Positions 19,725 to 26,899 of a stretch of DNA of 64,000 bases are shown here, in pieces. The DNA lies in assembly GCA_905182545.1 (NCBI GenBank), contig CAJJBY010000008.1:1-64000 (forward strand). Direction: 5' to 3'. Source of the stretch: an uncultured Candidatus Puniceispirillum sp. Its GTDB lineage: Bacteria; Pseudomonadota; Alphaproteobacteria; Puniceispirillales; Puniceispirillaceae. Numbering within the stretch: the stretch's first letter is position 1; each line of letters opens with the position of its first letter. A program made the translations under genes and the position numbers. A model generated the notes under the pieces. It was not told the origin of the DNA. It saw nothing but the letters and a program-made list of their open reading frames with translations, and did no database searches.

Positions 19725-20411
19725 TTACTTTTTGAAAGTTTGAACATCGTTCGCACTTACGTCGCCATAACCTCGAACGTCATATACAACACCATCGGAA
19801 TTGTTACCCGCTGTTGCTGCAAGAACCTCCCCAAAGACAGATGATCCAACTGATTTCATACCTTTTCCAGTGTCAGCAAATGCTTCCACCTTAATATATT
19901 CATTATTATCGAGAACATTCTGAGGGATGTTTTCCCAACGGAAACCCAAAAGGCCGGCCTGTTGTGGACCTAATTCTTCATTATGAAGGATGTCGCCGTT
20001 CATAGATTTATAAAGAACACTTGTGTTGGTCGACGTGGACGGGATGTCCAATGCCCCAGACACAGTACCTTCAGCATCAGGGAACGCCTTATTGCCAGAC
20101 ACCAGAACTGAGTGACCAAGCATGTTGGCCGCAGTTGCAATCTGAAATTCCGACAGCTGACCAGAAATAGCCTTAATGCTCTCATTCATCTCAGTTTGAC
20201 CAGTCACCATCGAGAATTGCGCCATCTGGGCAATCATTTCGGTATTATCAGTAGGCTTGAACGGGTCTTGATTTTGCAACTGTGTCGTCATCAGCTTGAG
20301 GAAATCATCCTGACCAAGTGTATCAGACGACTTACTAGCCTCCTTAGGCTGGTTGATCCCCAGCTTGTCAAGAATTGAATTCAACGAATTATTATTATCA
20401 ACGGAACTCAT
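19725..20411 (-). CDS. flgD: Hook assembly scaffold/cap FlgD
   Basis: FlgD caps the growing hook and is not kept in the finished structure. The 228-residue protein contains the FlgD hallmark TLGQDDFLKLMTTQLQNQDP followed by FKPTDNTEMIAQMAQFSMV. The C-terminal half has the usual FlgD Ig/tudor-like sequence (LGFRWENIPQNVLDNNEYIK). It is intact and of normal length, between flgC and flgE. Confidence 0.96.
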   Translation of the reverse strand: MSSVDNNNSLNSILDKLGINQPKEASKSSDTLGQDDFLKLMTTQLQNQDPFKPTDNTEMIAQMAQFSMVTGQTEMNESIKAISGQLSEFQIATAANMLGHSVLVSGNKAFPDAEGTVSGALDIPSTSTNTSVLYKSMNGDILHNEELGPQQAGLLGFRWENIPQNVLDNNEYIKVEAFADTGKGMKSVGSSVFGEVLAATAGNNSDGVVYDVRGYGDVSANDVQTFKK

Positions 20412-20433
20412 TACTCAGTCTCCCAACTATTCC

Positions 20434-20853
20434 TTATTTGCCCATATTGATGGTTCGCATCATCAAGCCTCGTAGAGTAGAAATTACTTCGACATTATTT
20501 TGGTACTGACGGTTTGCTTCAACCATCTCAATCATCTCTTCATTTTCATCAACTGCTGCGCGATAGACATATCCATCTGCGTCAGAAGACGGGTGGTTTG
20601 GCATAAAAACCCTTTCTGGATCACGCGTGATGGCTTCAATTCCAACAACATCAACCGTTGACACACCATCTCTCTCGATGGCATTCGAAAACTGAGTTGC
20701 AAATACGGGCTTTAACGATCTGTACGCCTCTTCTTTAGACCCAGAAATAGTGCCCGCATTGGCAAGGTTGCTCGCCACTGTGTTCAATCGAATCAACTGA
20801 GAGGCCATTGCACGGCCGGAAATATCAAAAATGTTTTTGATTTCAGACATCAT
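20434..20853 (-). CDS. flgC: Proximal rod protein FlgC
   Basis: This 139-residue rod subunit has the MASQLIRLNTVASNLANAGT N-terminal motif and the ending EANRQYQNNVEVISTLRGLM, both typical of FlgC. Its ATG overlaps the flgB stop by four bases (ATGA at 20850-20853), so the two are translationally coupled. It is intact. Confidence 0.95.
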   Translation of the reverse strand: MMSEIKNIFDISGRAMASQLIRLNTVASNLANAGTISGSKEEAYRSLKPVFATQFSNAIERDGVSTVDVVGIEAITRDPERVFMPNHPSSDADGYVYRAAVDENEEMIEMVEANRQYQNNVEVISTLRGLMMRTINMGK

Positions 20854-21239
20854 TCACCTCTAATCGCACTCATCAAGCCTGTTATTCGGCTGTTTAGAAA
20901 ATTAAGCGTTGTTTGATAACGTGTAGTATTCTCAGAAAATTCCATTTGCTCGACAGCTAGCTCAACTGTGTTACCATCCATTGATGGATTAATTGGATCA
21001 CGAAATAATATTTTGTCGCGCCCAACGTTAATTGCTGTTTCAAGGTGCCTGCTGTGGGTTACTTCTAAAGGACCGAAGCCTGAAGCATGCTTTTTTATTT
21101 GATCATCGAAGCTCAAGTCACGAGCTTTAAAATTGGGGGTTGCCGCATTTGCAATGTTAGATGCCAAGATCTCATTGCGGCGTGACCGCAACATTAAAGC
21201 CTGAGCATGGAAATCTAAATGTGACGCAATCTTATTCAT
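20850..21239 (-). CDS. flgB: Proximal rod protein FlgB
   Basis: This 129-residue rod subunit shows the family pattern LRSRRNEILASNIANAATPN with FKARDLSFDDQ and the C-terminal NTVELAVEQMEFSENTTRYQ. It is the first gene of the long flgBCDEFGHIJKL transcription unit and is preceded by a strong sigma-54-like promoter (21305-21320). The frame is intact. Confidence 0.95.
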   Translation of the reverse strand: MNKIASHLDFHAQALMLRSRRNEILASNIANAATPNFKARDLSFDDQIKKHASGFGPLEVTHSRHLETAINVGRDKILFRDPINPSMDGNTVELAVEQMEFSENTTRYQTTLNFLNSRITGLMSAIRGE

Positions 21240-21292
21240 TTATCGAGTCAGTCCAAAATAACTAGGGTTTCTCAACCAAAAACGGTCAATGT

Positions 21293-21308
21293 TGGTGTGG
21301 AATTTGCA
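21293..21308 (+). promoter_or_regulatory. Possible divergent sigma-54-like promoter
   Basis: The plus strand reads TGGTGTGGAATTTGCA, with GG and GC in register with the -24/-12 pattern but a weaker -24 half. Its -12 element overlaps the -12 element of the flgB promoter on the other strand. It would serve the repeat protein starting at 21342. Confidence 0.4.
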
Positions 21309-21320
21309 AATAGAATGCCA
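21305..21320 (-). promoter_or_regulatory. Sigma-54-like promoter of the flgB operon
   Basis: The minus strand reads TGGCATTCTATTTGCA, which fits TGGCAC-N5-TTGCA with GG and GC at the correct spacing. It would give a leader of roughly 55 bases before flgB. Middle-class flagellar genes depend on RpoN in Vibrio and Pseudomonas, so this fits the cluster type. Confidence 0.7.
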
Positions 21321-21341
21321 AAATAGCAAAAGGGCAAAAAT

Positions 21342-22115
21342 ATGAGCAACGCAATGAGTGAAGCCAGAGCTGACATGTCATCACCAATCAAACTGGCACC
21401 AGAAACAATTAAGATCAGGGATGCCTAATTGAAAAATTTTCTGACAAGCCAATCGAAGATCTAAATATCTTTATTGATGATGCACTGATTGTTGAAAAAG
21501 ACGAGTTCAAACGGCTTGGTTTATTGGCAGCTCGCGTCCATATTTTAAGGCAACGGGTATTAACACTAAAAGCCTTCAACCGCGACGATATGATGGACAA
21601 AATCCCAAGCGTGCAACTCACACCGCCTGATGATCGTTTCCAAGATCCCAATATCAGTACTGAAGACGACCGCCATGATGAAAATGACAATATTACTGAG
21701 TGGCAAACTCTTAAAATGATTGAACCCGGACGAGGTGACGGAAACCGGAGTAACAGAAGACGAGATGACGGAAACCGGAGTAACAGAAGACGAGATGACG
21801 GAAACCGGAGTAACAGAAGACGAGATGACGGAAACCGGAGTAACAGAAGACGAGATGACGGAAACCGGAGTAACAGAAGACGAGATGACGGAAACCGGAG
21901 TAACAGAAGACGAGATGACGGAAACCGGAGTAACAGAAGACGAGATGACGGAAACCGGAGTAACAGAAGACGAGATGACGGAAACCGGAGTAACAGAAGA
22001 CGAGATGACGGAAACCGGAGTAACAGAAGACGAGATGACGGAAACCGGAGTAACAGAAGACGAGATGACTGCTGACGATAACCTAAGCGTCAACAACGAA
22101 GAAACGAACAAATAG
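21342..22115 (+). CDS. Unrecognised acidic protein with eleven 10-residue repeats (two frame breaks)
   Basis: The start at 21342 (MSNAMSEARADMSSPIKLAP) is followed after a frame break near 21425 by IEKFSDKPIEDLNIFIDDAL and a helical stretch (RLGLLAARVHILRQRVLTLK). A second shift in the CCC at about 21725 leads into eleven copies of TETGVTEDEM and the ending TADDNLSVNNEETNK, stop at 22113-22115. The competing frame (DGNRSNRRRD repeats, stop at 22073-22075) is less likely, because removing one C joins the upstream protein smoothly to the acidic repeat. No signal peptide is present. The gene is divergent from flgB with its own possible sigma-54 promoter, so a flagellar accessory role is likely but the function is unknown. 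Confidence 0.6.
21738..22067 (+). repeat. Tandem array of eleven 30-bp units
   Basis: The unit ACGGAAACCGG + AGTAACAGAAGACGAGATG (30 bases) repeats eleven times. The copies are practically identical, with only the edge units differing. The period is a multiple of three, so it is read as ten-residue repeats. There are no spacers, so it is not a CRISPR array. Near-perfect identity suggests recent expansion and likely length variation between strains. Confidence 0.95.
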
Positions 22116-22146
22116 CACAAATATCGACATTGTAGAAAAACAACTA

Positions 22147-22503
22147 ATGTTCAAAAAGAGACAAAAACAAAACTGGTTGCAGAAAATAACTCTAATGCTT
22201 CTGCTTACTAGCCTTTGGGCTTGTTTTCCTGAGCGGTTCAGGCATGAGAAATATGATTGTTCAAGCAGCCCTGGCACTATTAAAGCCATCGTCTTGAGCA
22301 AGGCTGAAGTAGGAAACAATGCGAAAATCATTGGCATGACTGGTGAGCAAGAAGCATCAGTAGAGAAAATAAACACTCAAGTAGCCATTTTGCATTTTGC
22401 AGATAGACAAATAAAGGTCAATCGCGAGACTGGTGCTATCACTTTGATCTATGGTTCAAAGTATAGGCGTATGATTTGTAAAAAATCTTTATTCAAAATG
22501 TGA
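22147..22503 (+). CDS. Unrecognised small lipoprotein-like protein
   Basis: This 118-residue protein has a basic N-terminus, a hydrophobic core and LLLTSLWACF, which could be a lipobox with lipid-modified Cys26. The body (from about residue 40) alternates beta-like segments (GTIKAIVLSKAEVG, VAILHFADRQIKVN) and ends with a basic tail. It follows the repeat gene by about 30 bases and may be cotranscribed with it. It is convergent with the DUF2802-like gene. The family is not recognised. Confidence 0.5.
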   Translation: MFKKRQKQNWLQKITLMLLLTSLWACFPERFRHEKYDCSSSPGTIKAIVLSKAEVGNNAKIIGMTGEQEASVEKINTQVAILHFADRQIKVNRETGAITLIYGSKYRRMICKKSLFKM

Positions 22504-22524
22504 TCTTGCAAAGGATTATTACGG

Positions 22525-22959
22525 TTATTTTGGACCGTGGAACTTTACTACAACAGCAGCTTCATCAGCGCTTATACCGGTCTGGGTTGTAATATCATCG
22601 GCCTTTGATCCAATTCGAGCAAGCTCAATCGCTTTGGATAGTTTCTTCTCATTTCCAAAAGCTTTCGCTATGAATTCTTGCTCTGACCGCACCTGTTCAA
22701 TGGCAGAAATTATTTGATCATTAATTGCTGCAAATTTTTCAAATCTTTTTGTCCATTCATCCCAACGTAGACTGAATTTCACCAGCCCATCAGCTGTATC
22801 CGCGCCGTCACTCTGGATGGTTTTTATATAGGTTTCGAACCTGTTAATTTTTATTAATAGGTTCAGGGTAACAAAACCTGAAAACAGAATTAAAAGAGCA
22901 AATAATGTGATAATCACAATGAAAGCAGGATTTTCAGACAATATAACCAAGTTATTCAT
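22525..22959 (-). CDS. Membrane-anchored DUF2802-like protein
   Basis: From the start at 22959 (MNNLVILSENPAFIVIITLF, preceded by GGTGAG) the protein is 144 residues. It has one N-terminal transmembrane segment (about residues 11-36), a helical middle part and a C-terminal ELARIGSKADDITTQTGISA + DEAAVVVKFHG. That C-terminus resembles the helix-turn-helix-like DUF2802 domain found in proteins encoded in polar flagellar clusters. An upstream start at 22989 is possible. It is the last gene of the flgM-side group. Its exact function is unknown. Confidence 0.6.
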   Translation of the reverse strand: MNNLVILSENPAFIVIITLFALLILFSGFVTLNLLIKINRFETYIKTIQSDGADTADGLVKFSLRWDEWTKRFEKFAAINDQIISAIEQVRSEQEFIAKAFGNEKKLSKAIELARIGSKADDITTQTGISADEAAVVVKFHGPK

Positions 22960-23051
22960 TCGCTCACCGTGTAGGTTTTGCAGCAACAATTACATTTTTA
23001 GTTTATTTAACAAACATCAGATTGCCAAGGGTTACTAAAAAACTTGGCAAA

Positions 23052-23342
23052 CTATTTATCAAAATCATCAATATATGTGTTTAGGCCAGAAGTGATCTCA
23101 GATTGAGCACCAGCATATATCTCTAATTTTTTTAGACGTTTGACCAACGACACAAAAAGAGCTTTTTCGTCCCCTTCAACACCGTTTTGCATAATTTGCT
23201 GGGTTGGAAGCAATTTCAAACTAGCGTCAAGTTCAGAGCAAAGATCATAAAACTTTGAAGAGGTGATCCCACGCACTTCGAGCGCATCGACTATACTCTC
23301 GATACGCTGCAACACTTCAACATCTACCTTACTGAGGGCCAA
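23052..23342 (-). CDS. Small helical protein after flgM, possible FlgN-like chaperone
   Basis: This 96-residue soluble protein is predicted to be mainly helical (VLQRIESIVDALEVRG, ALFVSLVKRLKKLEIYAG). It starts 13 bases after flgM ends. In Vibrio and Salmonella flgM is followed by flgN, the chaperone for FlgK and FlgL. This protein is shorter than typical FlgN (about 140 residues) and I see no decisive motif, so the assignment rests on position and helix content. Confidence 0.45.
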   Translation of the reverse strand: MALSKVDVEVLQRIESIVDALEVRGITSSKFYDLCSELDASLKLLPTQQIMQNGVEGDEKALFVSLVKRLKKLEIYAGAQSEITSGLNTYIDDFDK

Positions 23343-23355
23343 ATCTTTAATACCC

Positions 23356-23652
23356 TTAGGTCTTCATTTCTTTGTAAGCCTCCATAAGCGCATCAGACAC
23401 GCGGTCAAGATCGATTGGATACTCACCCCGTCTGATAGCATCTTTAATGCGGTTTACGTTTTCTTTGTTGATTGGTGCGGCCGATGCCATGTCCTTTACA
23501 ACGGACTGGCTGTCCAACGAATTGAGCTTAACACTGTCCACCTGACTCTTCAGGGAACCGATATTAGTCTCAGGCTTTGCTGAGCGTGACCCACTGTTAG
23601 AGTTTGGACGAACCTCTGGCCGAGTTGCAACATTTTTTGATATTTCTACCAT
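23356..23652 (-). CDS. flgM: Anti-sigma-28 factor FlgM
   Basis: This 98-residue protein has a low-complexity, disordered N-terminal half and the conserved C-terminal sigma-binding region NVNRIKDAIRRGEYPIDLDR followed by VSDALMEAYKEM. FlgM binds FliA and is exported when the hook is complete, releasing the sigma factor. Here it has its own sigma-28-like promoter (23676-23702) overlapping the end of flgA. FliA is encoded at 30993-31715. Confidence 0.92.
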   Translation of the reverse strand: MVEISKNVATRPEVRPNSNSGSRSAKPETNIGSLKSQVDSVKLNSLDSQSVVKDMASAAPINKENVNRIKDAIRRGEYPIDLDRVSDALMEAYKEMKT

Positions 23653-23675
23653 CTTAATTCACCTCCGATACTACC

Positions 23676-23702
23676 TTTACGACACTTTAGTTAAATCATT
23701 TA
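23676..23702 (-). promoter_or_regulatory. Sigma-28-like promoter of flgM
   Basis: The minus strand reads TAAATGAT, an 11-base spacer, then GTCGTAAA, about 25 bases before the flgM start. It has the same GTCGT core and spacing as the flagellin promoters and overlaps the flgA stop codon. It suggests FliA drives its own antagonist. Confidence 0.6.
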
Positions 23703-24475
23703 GTTAAAATTCTAATTTTTTTTCGAGATACAACAATGCCCTCGACAATCTTCCCACTTTGCTCATTTTCAACTTTTAAAAGCTCACCAACCTGCGCATC
23801 AGCTTGCGCAACCCCTGAATTCTCAATTGTAACAGGCCCAGCAGTTGACTGCATGATTATCTTTTGACCTTTTCGAATATCCCAGTCAATTTCAAGATGC
23901 CGGCTTAGCAGAACTTGATTAACACTCAGGGTCTTTTTTAACGTCCTCCCGACAACATCACTTGCTTTAGTGAAATAACCTGAAAGATTTTGTTTCCTAG
24001 TCTGCTTCAGACGAATGTCCTCTTCCGACAGGACTTTTCCCTTTTGCAAACTTCTTGATAGAACCAAAAAGAAATTTTTCTCAGGAGCTTTGACTTTTTG
24101 CTTTAAAAATTTTCGACCAAGCCCTTTCATATTTGTTTCTTGGTCTGACACCACGTGCTCGCCAAGTCTTACAGCATTGGTCCTGATCGCTATCTTAAAG
24201 CCACCCGGATCTGCACAGGCTAGCTCCACCGTTTTTATGCTGCCAAACATCGGTTTCACCTTTATGCCTGTTAAGCAATTTGGGAATAATCGTGTATCAG
24301 AAATTGCTGGATCTCCAACAAAATTTTTTGTTGCTAAAAATGCGTGTATTTCCTTTTTCAAATCCGCACCACTGACCATCTGATTGGCAAATACCGGCAC
24401 CACTTCAAAAATCATAGCAGCAACTATTCCCAACAATATGAATATTTTTCTAACCACCAAAGAAGAAAATTTCAT
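23696..24475 (-). CDS. flgA: P-ring assembly chaperone FlgA
   Basis: FlgA is a periplasmic chaperone needed to polymerise FlgI. The 259-residue protein has a signal peptide (hydrophobic to about residue 30, ending VFANQ). Its C-terminal half is a SAF-type domain (LSRSLQKGKVLSEEDIRLKQ, VVGRTLKKTLSVNQVLLSRH, VRKGQ-like DIRKGQKIIMQS, then GVAQADAQVGELLKV). Its start lies inside the end of the upstream LysM-like gene (26-base overlap). The frame is intact. Confidence 0.92.
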   Translation of the reverse strand: MKFSSLVVRKIFILLGIVAAMIFEVVPVFANQMVSGADLKKEIHAFLATKNFVGDPAISDTRLFPNCLTGIKVKPMFGSIKTVELACADPGGFKIAIRTNAVRLGEHVVSDQETNMKGLGRKFLKQKVKAPEKNFFLVLSRSLQKGKVLSEEDIRLKQTRKQNLSGYFTKASDVVGRTLKKTLSVNQVLLSRHLEIDWDIRKGQKIIMQSTAGPVTIENSGVAQADAQVGELLKVENEQSGKIVEGIVVSRKKIRILTK

Positions 24476-24890
24476 TTTGGTTCCTATTACTAGGTGATCT
24501 CTGTGACTTAGATTTTTGCCCTGTGACCAATGCCTTTATTTGATTTTCAGATGGAAGATGAAGTAGTTTTCCAGCAAATAAAAAATGCGGGTTGCCACGG
24601 ACAAAAGCCTCTCGGTTGAACTGTAATATCGCAAGTTCGACGAATTTCATATTTAATCCACTTCCACCGTAATACTCCGCCATAATATGGCTTAAGGTCT
24701 CAGCCTCAGCGACCTGATGCATTTGATGCGCATTAGGGTCAGTCCGCATTGGATGGGTTCCGTACTCATCTAGTGTCGAGCTCGTCTCCCGGCTGTCGCC
24801 ATAGGTCAAAACAACAATCGGCTCTCCCGCACGCACCACACAAGTGTAAAGCATTGACGCTACAAACATCATAAATAACAAACGCATCAT
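24450..24890 (-). CDS. Secreted LysM-like protein in the flgT-flgA group
   Basis: This 146-residue protein has a signal peptide (to about residue 22). A single LysM/FimV-like segment (HQVAEAETLSHIMAEYYGGS, then FNREAFVRGNPHFLFAGKLL with HLP) suggests peptidoglycan binding in the periplasm. The C-terminal tail is basic and Asn/Ser-rich. Its ATG overlaps the flgT stop (ATGA), and flgA begins within its 3' end, so all are one operon. It probably helps fix the basal-body ring to the cell wall. That role is inferred from the neighbours. Confidence 0.65.
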   Translation of the reverse strand: MMRLLFMMFVASMLYTCVVRAGEPIVVLTYGDSRETSSTLDEYGTHPMRTDPNAHQMHQVAEAETLSHIMAEYYGGSGLNMKFVELAILQFNREAFVRGNPHFLFAGKLLHLPSENQIKALVTGQKSKSQRSPSNRNQNEIFFFGG

Positions 24891-26017
24891 TTGAACTCCA
24901 AAAACGAAACTCTTTGACCACTTAATTGTGCTAAGGAGCGTTTGCGGTTCAATGGCATTAGAACCGAACTATTGGCTTTGATTTTGATAACCCGCAGAAC
25001 AGTCCAAGGCATCACCTCATTTGATACAACAGCGAGCCGGTTATCTTGAAGCCCGTGTCGAGAGCCAATTGGAATATGCAACCCATCTTCCTTGCCAATC
25101 ATCGTTGCTGAAAGTGGTGTGCACCGCATTACCGTTGCAAGTTCAGCGGCGTGTTCGGATATCAGCTTTGATAAGTTCCCTCGAATTTTTGTTGGGTTAG
25201 GTGATGCCACAACGCTCATGAACTGAGTTGGCAAGAAATTTCGAATTGGAAATTTAGCCTGATGCGTTACCTTTTCCGTCGGGCGATAATCACTGTCAAC
25301 AAAAACGGCACTTTCAACCATAACATCAACAAAGTGGTTTTGCTGAAAACTTGTTTTTTTAATAGTTCTTTTCATCGTTATCGTTGTCGAAAGCGCAAAG
25401 TCACCGTTTGAGACTTCAGTAGTGCCTGAAGTTAACGCCTTATAGCTGTGGGTTTTATCACGGGTAAGCTCTTTTGAATCCAGTGGTAAGTTAACCATAT
25501 TCACCAAATTGAAATTTGGTTTTCTGGTAAGCTGTTCCTGCAAACTTTGAATCAAAGCTGCCGGCTGGTGCGAAAGCCACGCAGGGATTTTTTCGTCCAC
25601 TCGAAAAAATGGGGCAAACATTGTGACAGTGTTAGACAAACGGTTTTGGCAATCAACTTTTTTTAGTTCGCCGACTGCAGCTTCAATTTCAACTGTATAA
25701 TGCAGATCATCAAATCGTTCATCGACAATATCATAATCAATAATCTTGCTTGATGGTCTAACTACAAAATGATCATCTAACTGTGATCCGGCTTGCACTG
25801 AACTAAAACCATCTATCTCAGCCCCGCCTAATAATGCCGCACTGTAGAGAGCATCTTCAAGGGCGCGGGCTCTGGTTTCGTCAATGTGCTCGTTTGAAAT
25901 AATTGCTGCACGCCCAGTTGACATAACAATTTGAAGTTTTTTCTCCTCCGCGTTCGCAATAGGCAAACAGAAGAAAAATAAGCTCACAAATAATAGAAAT
26001 GGGCTTCTTTTTACCAT
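24887..26017 (-). CDS. flgT: FlgT-like flagellar H-ring protein
   Basis: This 376-residue secreted protein has a signal peptide (to about residue 24, ending IANAEE). An N-terminal segment with RARALEDALYSAALLGGAEI is characteristic of FlgT_N. A beta-rich middle domain and a C-terminal domain (GLHIPIGSRHGLQDNRLAVV and WTVLRVIKIKANSSV) match the FlgT C-terminal SH3-like region. FlgT forms the H-ring around the LP-ring in sodium-driven polar flagella of Vibrio, supporting stator recruitment. It is adjacent to flgP, as in Vibrio. No FlgO homolog was recognised. Confidence 0.72.
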   Translation of the reverse strand: MVKRSPFLLFVSLFFFCLPIANAEEKKLQIVMSTGRAAIISNEHIDETRARALEDALYSAALLGGAEIDGFSSVQAGSQLDDHFVVRPSSKIIDYDIVDERFDDLHYTVEIEAAVGELKKVDCQNRLSNTVTMFAPFFRVDEKIPAWLSHQPAALIQSLQEQLTRKPNFNLVNMVNLPLDSKELTRDKTHSYKALTSGTTEVSNGDFALSTTITMKRTIKKTSFQQNHFVDVMVESAVFVDSDYRPTEKVTHQAKFPIRNFLPTQFMSVVASPNPTKIRGNLSKLISEHAAELATVMRCTPLSATMIGKEDGLHIPIGSRHGLQDNRLAVVSNEVMPWTVLRVIKIKANSSVLMPLNRKRSLAQLSGQRVSFLEFK

Positions 26018-26021
26018 GATC

Positions 26022-26525
26022 TTAGGCCTTCACCCGCGCCGTCTTCAAAAGGTAACCAATGGTCTCCCGATCGATTTCTAGAACAACCTCATAGGTATCA
26101 CTGCCGGTCGGGTTAATTCTAACCGTACGTGCGCCTCGGATGGTGCCATTTACAACTCCGCGAAAGGTGTCATTTTGAACAACCAGGTCAATCACAGTCG
26201 TGCTTGAGTCTACTTTCAAACCATGAATTTGCTCGGCCAGATCGCGCATGGCTGCCATTCGCGCAGAACGAATTGCCATCAATCGCTTTTGAGCTTCGTT
26301 CTGGCCCGGTTGCGTGGATGTCACGGCGTAGCCAACAGCTGTTAGCGTTGGAATGGTTTCGGTAGTTGAGTCCAATACGTCTTTGAGATTGACCACAGTC
26401 TGTGTTTGCGATGCTTTGACAGTCGCCATTCTGTCGGTGACAGAGTGTTCAGCTAGATGCTGGCAACCTGTCAGGAATGCCATGCCAATAATCAAAATCA
26501 CTGCTGTTGAAGATACTTTATTCAT
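26022..26525 (-). CDS. flgP: FlgP-like LPP20 outer-membrane lipoprotein
   Basis: This 167-residue protein has a lipoprotein signal (IIGMAFLTGCQH) and the LPP20/FlgP body (KRLMAIRSARMAAMRDLAEQ followed by IHGLKVDSSTTVIDLVVQND, then GTIRGARTVRINPTGSDTYE with VVLEID). FlgP forms the basal disk or outer ring beneath the outer membrane in Vibrio and Campylobacter. It is the first gene of the flgP-flgT-LysM-flgA unit, with a sigma-54-like promoter 50 bases upstream. The ribosome-binding site is AGGAGC. Confidence 0.8.
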   Translation of the reverse strand: MNKVSSTAVILIIGMAFLTGCQHLAEHSVTDRMATVKASQTQTVVNLKDVLDSTTETIPTLTAVGYAVTSTQPGQNEAQKRLMAIRSARMAAMRDLAEQIHGLKVDSSTTVIDLVVQNDTFRGVVNGTIRGARTVRINPTGSDTYEVVLEIDRETIGYLLKTARVKA

Positions 26526-26575
26526 GAAAAGCTCCTGATGTGCACACGCGTCTTTTTAATAACTGGCCATCAACA

Positions 26576-26591
26576 TGCATATTTTGTGCCA
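26576..26591 (-). promoter_or_regulatory. Sigma-54-like promoter of flgP
   Basis: The minus strand reads TGGCACAAAATATGCA, a perfect -24 half (TGGCAC) and a near-perfect -12 half with correct spacing. It would give a leader of about 40 bases before flgP. Confidence 0.7.
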
Positions 26592-26899
26592 ATCAAATTA
26601 TCAATTGAGAATTCAAACCTTGGTCACAAATTAGCGAACGGCGGGATTGCTGAACCTCGTCAAACTCATCTCATAGCAAAAAGACAAATTGATTTTGGCC
26701 AGTGGCTTTTTGGAACGTTGCGATATTGGCATGAAAATTGCCTTTTCAGGAAACACAGCTGTGTGTATGAAAAAATATTACGTGAAAAGAGAATTAAATT
26801 GTTTGTTTTTAGAATGTTAATAAATCTTAACAAGGTTAGGCTTTGCTATACCAGTAGCATTTGTTGGGTCAATCAAGCCAATGGTGTGAAGTGAATGTC
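26592..26899. other. Divergent promoter region between flgP and flhA
   Basis: About 300 bases without a convincing gene. A 118-codon plus-strand frame (26538-26894) covers it but has no family resemblance, no signal and no ribosome-binding site. It also runs across the flgP promoter, so I do not call it. The stretch holds the flhA promoter candidate at 26727-26742 and a long AT-rich leader. Confidence 0.5.
26727..26742 (+). promoter_or_regulatory. Sigma-54-like promoter of the flhA operon
   Basis: The plus strand reads TGGCATGAAAATTGCC, fitting TGGCAC-N5-TTGC. It lies about 150 bases upstream of the flhA start, so the leader would be long. It is divergent to the flgP promoter. Confidence 0.6.

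Noticed and set aside
21720-22075. The 30-bp repeat array as a CRISPR array
   Set aside because: Units are contiguous with no unique spacers, and the period keeps one reading frame. It is a coding tandem repeat.
21566-22120. Minus-strand 184-codon frame with Ser/Val repeats opposite the repeat gene
   Set aside because: It is the mirror of the same repeat. It has no ribosome-binding site or family resemblance, and the plus frame joins better to a conserved-looking N-terminal part.
26538-26894. Plus-strand 118-codon frame between flgP and flhA
   Set aside because: It covers both sigma-54-like promoters, has no recognisable domain and an irregular composition. It is most likely chance in AT-rich sequence.
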